Below, piece by piece: positions 9,423 to 20,800 of a DNA stretch of 21,110 bases. Under the pieces are notes generated by a model, which worked only from the letters and a program-made list of their open reading frames with translations, had not been told where the DNA came from and did not search any database. The first letter of the stretch is position 1; every line of letters starts with the position of its first letter. The DNA is from Zasmidium citrigriseum (lineage: Eukaryota > Ascomycota > Dothideomycetes > Mycosphaerellales > Mycosphaerellaceae): the NCBI GenBank assembly GCA_002786025.1, contig NHNW01000125.1, positions 1 to 21,110 on the forward strand, written 5' to 3'. The translations under genes were made by a program, and so were the position numbers.

Positions 9423-10460
9423 ACGTTATAACTACGTTATAGCTTTTCCGTACTAGCTTCCTCTATACGTAGAGTACTAGCTTATTTTTATACTACCTTT
9501 AGTAAGGGATATATTACTAACTAAGCCGTTACTAATCTAGAGAAGTTTAGTAATAATAGTACTATTACTTATTAACGCTAGCTACGCTAACTTAAGAATA
9601 AGCTTAACGTTACTATCTTCCGAGATACTAACGCTATACTATCGTATATTTATAGCTATACTAAGGGTACTCCCTAGGAAACCTTAGAGGCTCGTATCTC
9701 TTTACGCCTAGGTAAGGACTTTAATAGTAACCTTCTATTCCGTAATCTTAATAAGCTACTCGCCTTTATAGAGGAGCGCTTTAGCGAATATAACTATATT
9801 AGTAAAGCCTACGAAGATATAACCTATTATAAGTAAGGCTAGAACGAGACCTTTAACGACTTCTTTACTCGCTACTAGAAACTCCGCTCTTATATCGAAT
9901 AGAACCTAGTTACTAAACTTTACTAGCTTAAGTAGAAGCTTAACGCTAAATACTATTCTAAGCTTATAGGTAACCTAGTAAAGACGGTTAAAGACCTTAT
10001 CGAGCGCTATATCGATATAGACGATAACTTTAAGGAAATAGATCGCTAGTTTCCTTATAATAAGAAGCCTAATAAGAGTAGCGGTAATAAGCTCTCTAGT
10101 ACTATAGGTAATAGTAGTAATAGTAATACTAGTATACCCTCTTAAGCTAATCTTCTAGCTAAGTACCGTAACCTTCCGAAGCTTATACCTAAAGAGCGTA
10201 CTAAGTACGTAAAGGAGAACTATTACTTCTACTACCGCGAGGTAGGCTATTACTCTAAAGACTTATCCTATTCGATAAACGGCTATACTAATAAAGGTCG
10301 TCCTATTAATACGTCTAGTACTAAGATTAAGACGGAAGACGATAAGCCTACTACTAAACCTAAAGCTACGAAGGATAGCTAGGGAAATAGTAACTCTACT
10401 ACCTAAGCGCGGTAGTTAGTAGATAAGAATATAGTCCCTTATAGATATTAAAGATAGCCT
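9423..10460 (+). pseudogene. gag: Gypsy-2 Gag with degraded zinc knuckle
   Basis: The frame (codons starting at multiples of 3) gives a retrotransposon Gag. An N-terminal part runs to about 9580. A capsid-like domain ('FIEERFSEYNYISKAYED', 'QNETFNDFFTRYQKLRSYI') covers about 9760-9910. A Ser/Asn-rich linker follows (about 10070-10150), then a knuckle at 10224-10265. The first three ligands (codons at 10224, 10233, 10248) are Tyr, as expected from RIP of Cys, Cys, His. The fourth position is TTA (Leu), which RIP alone cannot produce from a Cys codon. A Lys/Thr/Asp-rich tail ends in the overlap with Pol, which lies in the -1 frame. The start is uncertain, anywhere between about 9360 and 9510. 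Confidence 0.8.
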
Positions 10461-13400
10461 AGGTTAAGGAAGAGTACTTACTATTAGTATTAGCTACTAC
10501 TATATCTCCTAATATTAAGCCTTATATAGTCCTATAATCTAAAGTTAATAGACTTAAAGCTTACTTATTCCTCGATCCTAGTACTACTTCTATTATCGTT
10601 AAGACCTTATATACTCGCGCCTATAAACTACTATTTATCCCTCTCGCTTAATTACGATCCTTAAACCTCGCTAATAGTAGCTTAACTACGAGTCGTATTA
10701 CTTATAGTACGCTAATTAACCTTAATATTAATAGATACTACGAGTAGATCGTTACCTTTATTACGGAAGTATAATACGACCTCGTCCTAGGCCTATCTTA
10801 GTTCTTAAAGTATAAACCTTTTATATACTAGTTATTAAGCCGTATCGCGTTCTACTCTAACTATTATTAGTTATATTATAATAATAGAAGGATTATATAA
10901 ACCTTATCTATATAGTATCTACCTCGACCTCCGCTTACTACTTAAGAACTCGCTAAGCTAATACGCTAGTAGAAGTCCCCGCCTATTAAAGTTCTAATAG
11001 TACCTCTAGAACTAAGAGTCTTTACTAAGGAAGACGTTAGTCTCGAACCTATAGATTACTATAGAATCTTATTTAAAGAATATATATTAATAGCCTAACG
11101 ACCTAATACTAATATTACTACCTTCTAGGTTATAAAACCCGCTAGTCGTAATAATTAATTATAGGGTTAAGCTATAGCTACCTTAGCTACCTATAGAGTC
11201 TCTACCGAAGATTTCGATAAGTTTATAGCTAGTAAATCCGAAGAGGATCTACGCCTTAAACTCCCTCTAGAATATTACGACTTAGTTAACGCCTTCTCTC
11301 GAAAAGGAGCGAATACTCTACTACCTTATTACCCTAGAATCGACTATAAAATTCTACTACGAGAAGGAGCCGAGCCTCCTTTTAAACGGCCTTACCCGCT
11401 ATCTTAAAAGGAGAATAACGCCGTAAAGAAGTAGGTTAACGAATAGCTATTAAAAAAGATAATTCGCGAGAGCTCCTTACCTACTACCTCCCTAGTAATC
11501 GTAGTACGAAAGCTAGGGGGAGGTTTACGTATCTATATCGACTACTACGCCCTTAACGCTCTTATAGTAAAGAGTAGATATCTAATTCTACTCGTATTAG
11601 AAACCCTTAACCGCTTAAGTAGGAAGAAGTACTTTATAAAGCTAGATATAATCGTAGCCTTTAACCGTATTCGTATTACGAAAGGATAGGAATAGTTAAC
11701 CGCCTTTACTACTCGATACGGTTAATTCGAGTACCTTACTATACTATTCGAGCTCTATAATACCCTCTCGACTTTCTAATTAGCTATTAACTAAGCACTA
11801 CGGGAATACCTTAATAACTTTACTTCTATATACCTTAACGATATCTTAATCTTTTTAGATACGTTAGAAGAGTACTAGTAATACGTCCGTAAGGTCCTTA
11901 AACGTCTCTCTACTACTAGACTCTAGATTAATATTAATAAATGTTAATTCTACGTTTAAGAGACTAAGTATCTTAGCCTTATCGTAGGACGAGAAGGAAT
12001 CTATATAGACCCTAATAAGGTATCTACTATAGTTAACTAAGAAGAACCGCGAAACGTTAAGGACGTATAGTTATTCCTTAGATTCGCTAACTTCTATTAA
12101 CGTTTTATTAAGAAGTTCTCGAAGGTAGTAGTACCGCTTATAGACCTTACTCGTACTACTAAGGACGTATCTAGAAAGAAGCCTACCTTCTATTAGACTA
12201 ACTAGTACTAATAAGCGTTTAACGAGCTAAAGTAGCGCTTTATTACTACGCTAATCCTCGCCTATTATATACCTAGTCTTAAAATAATCCTAGAGATAGA
12301 TATATTAGACTTTATTACTACTATAGTCCTATTATAACGTAGCTTAGATAGTATCCTTCGCCCTATAGCTTTCCTCTTAAAGAAGATAAGCCTAGCGGAA
12401 TATAACTACGATATATACGATAAAGAACTTATAGCTATCGTTAAAGCCTTTAAAGAATAGAGACCTAAACTAGTAGATAATAAAGACGAGCTCGTAAAGG
12501 TTCTATCTAATTATAAGAATCTCGAATACTTTATAACGATAAAGTAGCTTAACCGCTACTAAGCGAGATAGGCTAAGTTTCTCTCGTAATTTAACTTTAC
12601 TATCGTCTACTAGCTAGGTAAGAGTAATACTAAGCTCGACTCCCTTACTCGTAGAACTTAAGACCTACTAAGGAACGCGGACGATTCGCGACTATAATAT
12701 TAATACTAAGTTATCCTTAAACCTTACTAGATTCTTAATCTCTTAGGAATAGAGATCGAATATACTAAGTACGTTAATAGCCTCTACAAAGATATACGTA
12801 AGCTCTATAATTAGGATAAGGACGTTTAATAGGCTATTAAAGACTTAATTAATAGCTAGCTATCGTTATACCTCGATAAGATTAAGTTTTATCGAGGAGA
12901 TTATTAAGCTATAGATAGTATAATCTACGTAAAGAATAGGTATAGTACCTAAAGTATACTAGTACCTAGCGAAGACTCCCTAGTAAAGACTCGAATCCTT
13001 AAGGACTATTATAATAACGTCGCCGCTAGATACCTAGCGCTAGTAAAGTTTTATAAACTAGTAGCTCGTAGCTTCGTATAGCTATAGATAGCTCGTATAG
13101 TATACTAATACTATCGTAATTACCGTATCTATAATAGAATACGAAAGCTCTAACGCTAGAGTTAAGCTCTACTCTATCCTCTCTCTACGCTCTACTACTT
13201 ATAGTAGAGTATTACTATAGATTTCGTTACTAGCCTTCCTCTATATACGTATACCTTAGATAGCGCTATATATACTAATATTATAACCGTAACCTATAGG
13301 CTTACTAAGGAGCGATACCTTATTCTAGTTAAGTTAATAAAAGCCGACTACTACGCCCGTATATTCCTACGCTTCGTATAGAGCTACTATAGATTTCCTA

Positions 13401-13592
13401 AGGATATTATCTCTAACTAAGGAAGGTAGTTTATCTCTACCTTCTAGAAACGAATATACGAGATCCTTAATATTAAGAGGAAGCTTTCTTTATCGTACTA
13501 TCCCTAGACTAATAGCTAGTCGGAGAATATAAATAAAGTTATAGAGTAGTACCTATAAGTATACTATTCGTATACTTAGAATAACTAGGCTA
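10400..13592 (+). pseudogene. pol: Gypsy-2 Pol polyprotein, broken inside integrase
   Basis: This is one frame of about 1,060 codons. Protease is at about 10500-10900 ('LFLDPSTTS', then 'LVLGLSQFLKYKPF'). A linker carries the well-conserved 'YYDLVNAFSRKGANTL' (about 11274). Reverse transcriptase is at about 11440-12000. Motif A KLDIIVAF keeps its Asp, but motif C at 11831-11842 reads YLND, so a metal-binding Asp is Asn. RNase H covers about 12280-12660 ('IDILDF', then '[12 protein letters not shown]'). The integrase core has Asp 13220, Asn (was Asp) 13415 and Glu 13523, again with D-x35-E spacing. The frame runs into the inverted-repeat arm just after the 'EQYLQVYYSYTQNNQANQ' segment of the integrase, so its C-terminal domain is lost. 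Confidence 0.92.
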
Positions 13593-14433
13593 ACTAGTAT
13601 AGGAGGGCAATACTAACTATATAATAGTAATCTTATTCCCTTACTAGCTACGAGGCCTAAGATACTTCTAGATCCTCCTACGAAGGAGGAGTATCGATAG
13701 CCTCGTTAAAGGAAGGAATTAAATAAGGAGTAACAAGAGAAGTTTAAGGCTCGCTAAAACTAAAGTAAGGAAATAAGGTAAGGTAGTTAAGGTAGAAAAT
13801 AAGGCTTAAATAAGGGATAATATAAGGCTCTTAATTTAAGAGGATTAAAACTATAATCTTCTTCTCGTAGAATACTTTAATTTAAATTTAGTATATAGTA
13901 TATATTATAAAAGAGTCTATTACCTACCTATAAGAGATCTTATCTTAAACCCCTTACTATAAGGTAATAGGCTACTCCCCTAGATTAGAATTAGGCTAGG
14001 AACCCCTAAGTTGAAAGAAGTAATGTTACTCGCTAATATCCCTACCCTATCTTAGGTATCTATCCCTTAGATACCTCCTTTCCTACGCGCGAAGGTAACT
14101 ACCTATAGTAGCTACTACTAGTATTCCCGCTCGCGCTCGCGCTAGCGTAGTATAAGAGGTATCTAAACTTCTATTCTAAACCTTTTCTTCTTCCCTACTA
14201 GATAATAAAATAGTATCGCCGTACTACTAGAGAGTAGTCGTAAGCGTACTAACGGATTATTATATTAATAGGGCTACTATAGTTCCTAGGATCTAGAGAT
14301 TCCTTATACTAGGTAATAAACTAAAAAGTAATCGTATCGTAAATTTTTAACCTATAGCCTATAAAAAATAAATGAAATCTTTATTAAATCCCTAATTAAT
14401 AATTTCCTAGCCTATAGGCTAATAAACTATTTC
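13593..14433 (-). repeat. LTR-like non-coding 3' flank of element X (right copy)
   Basis: The counterpart of 544-1385. No reading frame is convincing. In the orientation of X the segment runs from the purine tract at the end of the frame to its terminus, '...GCCCTCCTATACTAGT'. It includes the 25-bp palindrome repeat near its X-proximal end and the GC-rich GCGCGAG-like patch near 14130-14150. Confidence 0.45.
14402..14426. repeat. 25-bp palindrome-containing repeat, copy 2
   Basis: Identical to 17748-17772 in the same orientation, 3,346 bp apart, and inverted relative to 551-575. The core palindrome TAGCCTATAGGCTA is at 14408-14421. With the copy at 17748 it brackets the X reading frame almost exactly. 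Confidence 0.9.
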
Positions 14434-17400
14434 TTACCTATCCCGCCTATTCTATTCCCTTTATCTATATAAGATAACACCTCTAGCATTCTTAGTCGCC
14501 TTATCGATGTCCTTAGAAGTAGCAAAATCCTTAGTTAGCGTAGGTTAAATAGACTAGTCGTAGTTATTAGCGAAGTAGCTATTCTTACTATATACCTCTT
14601 ACTCTAGCTACTTAATAATCTTCTACTTACGCTTAAAGATATTTATAGTACGGTTTCTCTACTTATCGCGTATCTTCTTAAACTAGCTTAGATCCTACTA
14701 CTTTATACATTCTAGCTAAACCTCTAGATTATTCTATCTACGCCTCCCTACTAATGTATTACTTACTAGGCTAAGCCTATCGAGTTAAATAGTAGTAGGG
14801 AATCGATATAGAGGTAATCTATAGCGAATAGGATATCTAGAAGGAGTTAAAGGAGTAGGTTCTATATCGCGATAGGAATAAGAAAGATTATCCTAGTTAC
14901 TAGCTTTAGTAACTTCGAGAATTCTAGACTCCCTATCGAAATATATATACTAGGGGAAGATAGTACGTCTCTTACCCTTCCCCTTTAATACTCTATACGG
15001 AAGTTAAGGCTTACTAACTCGTACACCTAAAGTAGAGTATAGCTAAGGCTTCTACTTTATACGGTACTTATTAAGGAATTTATTAGGTAGTATAGTCTTT
15101 AAGATTACCTTAATATAACTATTCTTAATACTACCCTTCTCCTATATAAGCTTATACTACTCTTCTATATACTTATATATACCTATAACTATCTTAGTAT
15201 AGTCCTTCTTATCTTCGTTATCTAGAGAAATAGTGCCTTAGATTATATTCGCTCCGATACCTTTAGTAACTATCTTCTAAATATTCGAATCTAAGTAACG
15301 AAAGCTAGTATTAGATATATTCTTCTTATTCTAGCCTATAGTAGGATACTAGTACTTACTATAGTATCTATAAGTAATAAGCTTATAAATAGCTATATTA
15401 CGATTCTAGTTCTCCTAACTATCGTTATTCTCTAGGCGAAGAGTAAGGTATATAAGCTAGTAGATAGGGTCTTAGCGAGTAATCTACTAAGTAAGGGAGA
15501 ACTATATATTACGAATTTAGCCTTAGTTATTCGAATTATTAATTCTACGTTAATACTAGCGGTATATGTTAAACTCCTTGTCTATAAACTAAAGAATACC
15601 CTTATCCTTCTACTACTTAAAGATATTAGGAATATTAAGAGTACCTTTATTATCCTACTTCTATAAGTTATTATCTCCGAAGCTAATAGTCTTCGCAATC
15701 TTGCTTCTACTAACAAAGGTAATTCTCTTTAGGCCTATAGATTAAAAGGTAGTATTAAAGTAATAGACTCGTAAGGAATCTCCTAGAACTCTCGGTCTCC
15801 TATCTTAGCTAAACTAGAATAGGTAGGCTTCTATCTTCGCCTTTATTCCTCGCTTATCTTTAGCTAAGGTCTTAAGTCTCTAAATAACTAAGGTACGAGT
15901 TTAACTATAGCCTATTATTATACCTAATCCTCTATTCGTAAGAAGGCGAGTATATAGAATATAGAAAGGATAAAAATTGTTTAACTCCTTAAATACCGTA
16001 TTATATATAGTAAGAGTATAATCCTAATCCTTATATATCTACTTCTTATATATACTCTTATCGCTTAGAGTATAAATAAATATAGGCTTAATACTACTAT
16101 AGTATTTATAGGTAATAGGCTATTACTAAGGAGACTTTAGGGAAGATATAAGTTACTCTCCTTTATTCTCTTCTTCTTTAATATCTCCGAGATCTCCTCT
16201 ACTACTACTATCTCTACCTCTTATAGATCTAGAGCTATTAGCTCTACTATAGCGAGTTCCTCGCTAGCTCCCTACCTTTAAGCGGGTAAATAGGCCTAGT
16301 TAGCCTCCTAGAGAAGGTAACTACTATTAAGGTAACTTAGGATTAGAGAAAGTAGGACTAGGCTACCTCGAGTTTAGGCTACTTCCTCCTAATCCTCCTC
16401 GAATAGGTAACCCTCTACTAGGAGGAGTAGATTTAATAGTTCTTACTCTACCCTACTTCTTCTATAAGAATAGCCTCTTTCCCTTCGAGTCTATAATAAT
16501 CTTAAAGTTATACTTATCGAAGAGAGCTTACGTAGCTTTCGGAAGAGGATTCTTATAATATACTATAGCTAGAATAGATACCTACTTCTCGCTACTAGGA
16601 TTCTTCTCTCTTCTCTCTAAGAAAGAATAACTATAAAGCTTAATATAAGTTCTCGCCTTATTAAAGTTATTAGTAGTAAATCCTTTATTTATATAAATAC
16701 CTCGGCTAGTAAGGCTTAGCCTATAGAAGAAGATATCTAGAAGAGTATAGACATTCTAGGTACTACGATTAGTATTAACGAAGGTTTAAGTAGCCCTCGT
16801 AATATTTACTACCTTCTAAACCGTAGCGAATATATTAGAGTTCTCGTAGTCTTCTCTCTATTCCCTCTTAATAGTGTTCCTCGTAGCTTAAATTCTCTAA
16901 TTTATATCCCTACCTATCTTAATTAAGTTATCGAGAGTAGGAAACTCCTTATCGAATAACTTATTCTTTAGAACCTTACTACTAAACTTAGTTCCTAGCT
17001 ACTCTTACAATCCCTCGAAAACTATAAGGACAAATTAAGAAAGTAAACTCGAACTAGCGTTAAGGCGCTCGAATAAATTACGTATTATAACAACTCGGTT
17101 TAATCTAGTATATACCTACTTAAAAGCCTAAAGGAATTACTCTATAGTAGTCGACTATAAGAGGATACGAACTAATAGATCTTACTCGTTCTAATTACGA
17201 GGAGTTGCTTTAAGAACCGTAATAAGAGACTAGTCGCCCCCTAGTATACTTAGAGTTCCTAATATTAGTAATAGTAATCTCTACGGATAAAATCTTTACT
17301 ACTAATATACCTTAATAGAGAGGTTTACCGCCTCGATAGAAGGTTCTACCTTAGTAAAGGGTCGCTTTAATTCTCTCTAGAAGAAGGTCGTTTACTTAGA

Positions 17401-17740
17401 AGGTAGAAGAATACTCTTAGGCTCTAGAATAGTTAATATTCGATAGTTAAAGGAAGAGGTTTATTCTAGAAGTTTACTAGGTTTATATACCTCTATAGAA
17501 ATAGGCTTATATATATCTATAGAAGATTCTATAGCTTTATATATATATATATATTACGCTTTAGATTTATTATCGTAATCTATTATTAATTTAGTATTAT
17601 ATATAGTATATAATATTCTAGATTCATCTTAGTACGTACTAGTTCCTCGTATATAATTCCTTTTAATATAAAGCTAATCCGTAAAAGTAATATATATAAA
17701 TAGGGCGTCGAAATATCTAGGTAATATAAGAAATATAAAG
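14434..17740 (-). pseudogene. Unrecognised ORF X, about 1,100 codons (right copy)
   Basis: On the minus strand one frame stays open, apart from TAG/TAA, for about 3.3 kb without an indel. It is therefore a real former gene. The N-terminal third is hydrophobic and helical, with a Leu-rich patch ('RLLLLILGTLSILGGD', about 17234-17281). Segments rich in charged helices follow, then a Ser/Arg/Gly-rich, probably disordered stretch (about 16190-16440, with 'RGLPIRGGLGGSS' and later 'RGRDSSSRGDLGD'). The C-terminal half includes 'SKIAKTISFGDNNL' (about 15700) and the Arg/Pro/Tyr-rich region shared with the left copy. I see no reverse transcriptase, integrase, DDE transposase, helicase or tyrosine-recombinase motif. 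The disordered Arg/Ser centre is reminiscent of a nucleic-acid-binding or Gag-like protein, but that is a guess. The start is unknown, between about 17580 and 17747. Confidence 0.75.
17538..17554. repeat. (TA)n tract
   Basis: Seventeen bases of strict TA alternation lie inside the N-terminal part of the X frame. RIP of CA/TG-rich codons probably extended it, since surrounding sequence is also TA-rich. Confidence 0.8.
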
Positions 17741-17885
17741 GTAAACTATTTCCTAGCCTATAGGCTAATAAATAGCAATTCGGGAAATATAGTATATAAT
17801 CGATCTAGAATCGTTTCTCTTTTATAGAAAGGAAGTTCTTCGTCCGTAAATAAGTATTATTAATCGTATAGAGGTATCTAGTAAG
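17741..17885. other. Junction between Gypsy-3 and element X
   Basis: About 140 bp separate the tail of the Gypsy-3 frame from the X frame on the same strand. There is no room for a full 3' LTR here unless the LTR overlaps what reads as the Gypsy-3 C-terminal tail. The 25-bp palindromic repeat is the only distinctive element. Confidence 0.45.
17748..17772. repeat. 25-bp palindrome-containing repeat, copy 3
   Basis: Exact direct repeat of 14402-14426, with the palindrome at 17754-17767. It lies in the short gap between the end of Gypsy-3 and the start of the X frame. A CA survives just outside it (near 17774). Flanking bases beyond the 25 bp do not match those of the other copies over any length. 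Confidence 0.9.
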
Positions 17886-20800
17886 TTATAGCCTTCGAAA
17901 TAGTATAATACTATAGGCTTTTATACTCTTTAGGAGGTTAGGGTTTATTTCCTAGGAAGGTTTTACTTTCTCTAGTTCCTTCTCGTTACGAGTATAATCC
18001 TTAGCTTCCTTAAAAAGTATCTTCTTTACTTCGTAGGGTAGAGCTTCCCCTACGATAGTATAACTCTTCTCTATCTACTAGGGTACTAATAGAGTATTAT
18101 CCTAGAATACTTCCTAATCTTCCTACCTAATATTACCTTTAAAATACTCCTCCTTACTATTATTATCCTCCTCTTCCTCTCCTATTAATTCCTATATCTA
18201 CTACTTTAATCTATCTAATCCCTATAAATCTCCCCTATTTAGATCTTCTATTAATTCCTTAAATAAAGGTAATTAATCTTCTCGTAATATCGTAGCTATA
18301 CGTAAGACTCGCCTTATAGTAATAACTTCCTCCTTCTTACCTTCCTCCTTTCCCGCTTCTTCTATTTCCTTTATCCTCTAACTAATTAAAGTCTTCCCTA
18401 CTTCTCTTACTATTAAACCTAACCTCGCTTTTAACTCCCTTTCCCGCTCTAATTCCTACGGGCCTTCCGTTACTACTCTATCTTAGATAAATTCCCCTTC
18501 GAAATTTCCTCTTCCTCTTATTCTTCTCGTAATAGGCTCCTCCTCTTTAATCCCTTCTATATTAACTTTTTCTTCCTTAGATTCTTTATCGTTAGCTTCT
18601 TCTCTATTAGAAACTATTCCGCTATACTCTCCCTTAATACCGCGTTCGCGGAAGGGAAGAACTCGCTTTAGCTTTTCCTAAGTAAAGGTCGTTCCTATTA
18701 ATATAGTACTATCTAGTTCCTCGAGTAGGTAGGTTATAGTTACTTCCTTTACCTCCTAAATATAGTATAGCCCTCTCTATTAGTATACGAGCTTATACGA
18801 TCGAGATATCTTTAGATCGTCTCTATAAACTATAATAAGATTACCCTTCTTAAATCTCTCGAATAATATATTATTCCTCTTATTATAGTAATCCTTCGCC
18901 TTAGCTCGTAATCTCTTTATTCTACTAATTAATTCTTCCTTCTTACCCTTAACTCTCTCTAGCTATATTACTCTATACTATAATAACGTTACTCGATCCT
19001 TTACTTCTCCCTAATCGTAGTTCCTAAAGCTTAGGTATTTAGCCTTAATAGGTAGGATTATCGTAAAAGCTAGAAATAGTTCTATAGGAGTCTTATTTAT
19101 AAGCGAGCTTACTATTATTCGATCGGCCTAGAGTAATAGATAAACCTATTTCCTCTACCCTTTCCCCGTTCCCCCTATTAACTTCGATAATATATTTAGA
19201 ATTAGCCTATACCTAACTTTAATATACCTATTTACTCTCGTATTATAGGCTAAGATCTTAATCCTTCTTACGCCTATACTAAGTAATAACTTCTTAACTT
19301 CTCCTCTATACTACCTTAATCTATTAAGAATAATTTCCTTAGGTACTCTATACCTATATATTACTTCTTAATAAAGGAAGTCTATAATCTAGAATACTAT
19401 TAACTCCTTCGTAGTATAATCTCTAGTCTTTCCTTCTACCTAGCTATAGAACGTCTCCTTTACTATTATAATATATCCCTTCCTATCTATATATATAGAA
19501 TCTACTACCTACTTCCTTCTAATAACTTATAGGTAACTCGGATACAACTTAGTTACTCGCTTCGATCTATTCTAGAAGTTGTATTCTACGTAAGATTAAT
19601 AATACTAGGAGACTTCTAACTATAAGCCTTCCTACTAGTATCGAGTAGTAACCTTCTAAAATATTACTTCTAGACCTCGATATCCCCCTTCTTTATATAT
19701 TATATATATAATTACCTTCCTCGTATCTATATTATTAATAACCCTCTATAATAGGCTATTCGGCTTCGTCTACCTCTATAACTTCTTCCCCTTTATAATA
19801 TACTTCCTTACTTACTTCTATAGACTCTAATATCTTAACCTACTTATTCCTAGGGGTCTCCTTATCTTCGTAATAACGAAGGTAAGCTACTAATACTCTT
19901 CGCTATACGAATTATCTAGAATATCTCTTCTATCTAAGATATTACCCTTATTATTAACTTCTTTAACTCTTCTTCTTCTAGCGAAGAATAAAGATATATC
20001 TATAAACTCCTTAATATCTTACTCCTCCTCTATCTCTCTTACTTCCTCCGTAGTTAGAGGCTTCCTTAATAACCTATCTATAGTAGAATTCTTCTTCCTA
20101 GGTATATACCTTACCTTAAAGGTAAATAATCGAATCTAAGCTACCTACCTTACTATTAAAGAGTTCGGCAAATCCGAGGCTAGCCTATTTAACTAATAAA
20201 CTAGAGTCTTCGTATCCGTCTTAATAAAGAAGAATACCCTAAATAGCTAAGGCTTTAACTTCTTTAATACTTTTATAATCGTAAGGTATTCTAGCTTTCC
20301 TATATTATTCCTTCCCTCTAAAGGATTCTATAGTCTACTCTTATACCTATAAATCTTCCGAACCTCCCCTTCTATCTATATTAATACTACTCCCTATCCT
20401 TATAGGTATATATCTACTACTATAATAATATCCCCTATATTATCTAAGTAATCTATAGTCTTTAATACGGGTATACTCGTTAGAGTAGCCGCGAGTATAT
20501 TCTTCGCCTTCTTCTAATCCTTTCCCTATAGGAATATTATATTCTTCCTTATTAACTTAAAGAGAGGATTCGCCTTAATAGTAAACTTCTTAATAAAGAA
20601 TCTAAAGTAGGTGTATACTCCTATAAAACCTCTTACTTCTAAGATATTCTTTAGCTCTAGCTACTTAAGGATCTTCTCTACCTAATAGGGATTCGGCTTC
20701 CTTCCTTCCTAATTTATAATATATCCTATAATATCTATCTCTATTACGAGGAAGTAAGTTTTCCCCCTATTAATTATTAGCCCTACTCTCTCTATATCTA

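Larger units (their letters stand above)
9423..13592 (+). mobile_element. Gypsy-2, LTR retrotransposon truncated by element X
   Basis: Gag, protease, reverse transcriptase, RNase H and most of integrase follow each other on the plus strand in Ty3/Gypsy order. The frame stops being Gypsy-like at 13592/13593, where the right inverted-repeat arm begins. The end of integrase, any chromodomain and the 3' LTR are missing, and they do not resume after the X copy, where Gypsy-3 (minus strand) follows instead. So this was not a simple insertion with both flanks kept. Confidence 0.88.
13593..14976. repeat. Right arm of the 1.38-kb inverted repeat
   Basis: This is the reverse complement of 1-1385. It starts with ACTAGTATAGGAGGG inside the Gypsy-2 integrase frame. 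The arm stops at 14976 only because the window begins at the matching base of the other copy. To the right of 14976 the X frame continues. It keeps more CA/TG than the left arm, for example near 13607, 13724, 14012, 14022, 14372, 14477, 14506 and 14707. Confidence 0.95.

Noticed and set aside
11938..11943. Surviving ATG as a translation start
   Set aside because: The few remaining ATGs, such as this one and that near 14372, are out of frame or in the middle of domains, so they do not mark gene starts.
14434..17740. X as a Starship captain (DUF3435), DUF3723 protein or DDE transposase
   Set aside because: I looked for the characteristic motifs of these fungal mobile-element families and did not see them. 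The assignment would be a guess.
17748..18600. A 5' LTR of element X upstream of its frame
   Set aside because: The 840-bp flank at the other end of X shares only the 25-bp palindrome word with this region. The rest reads as the Gypsy-3 C-terminal tail.
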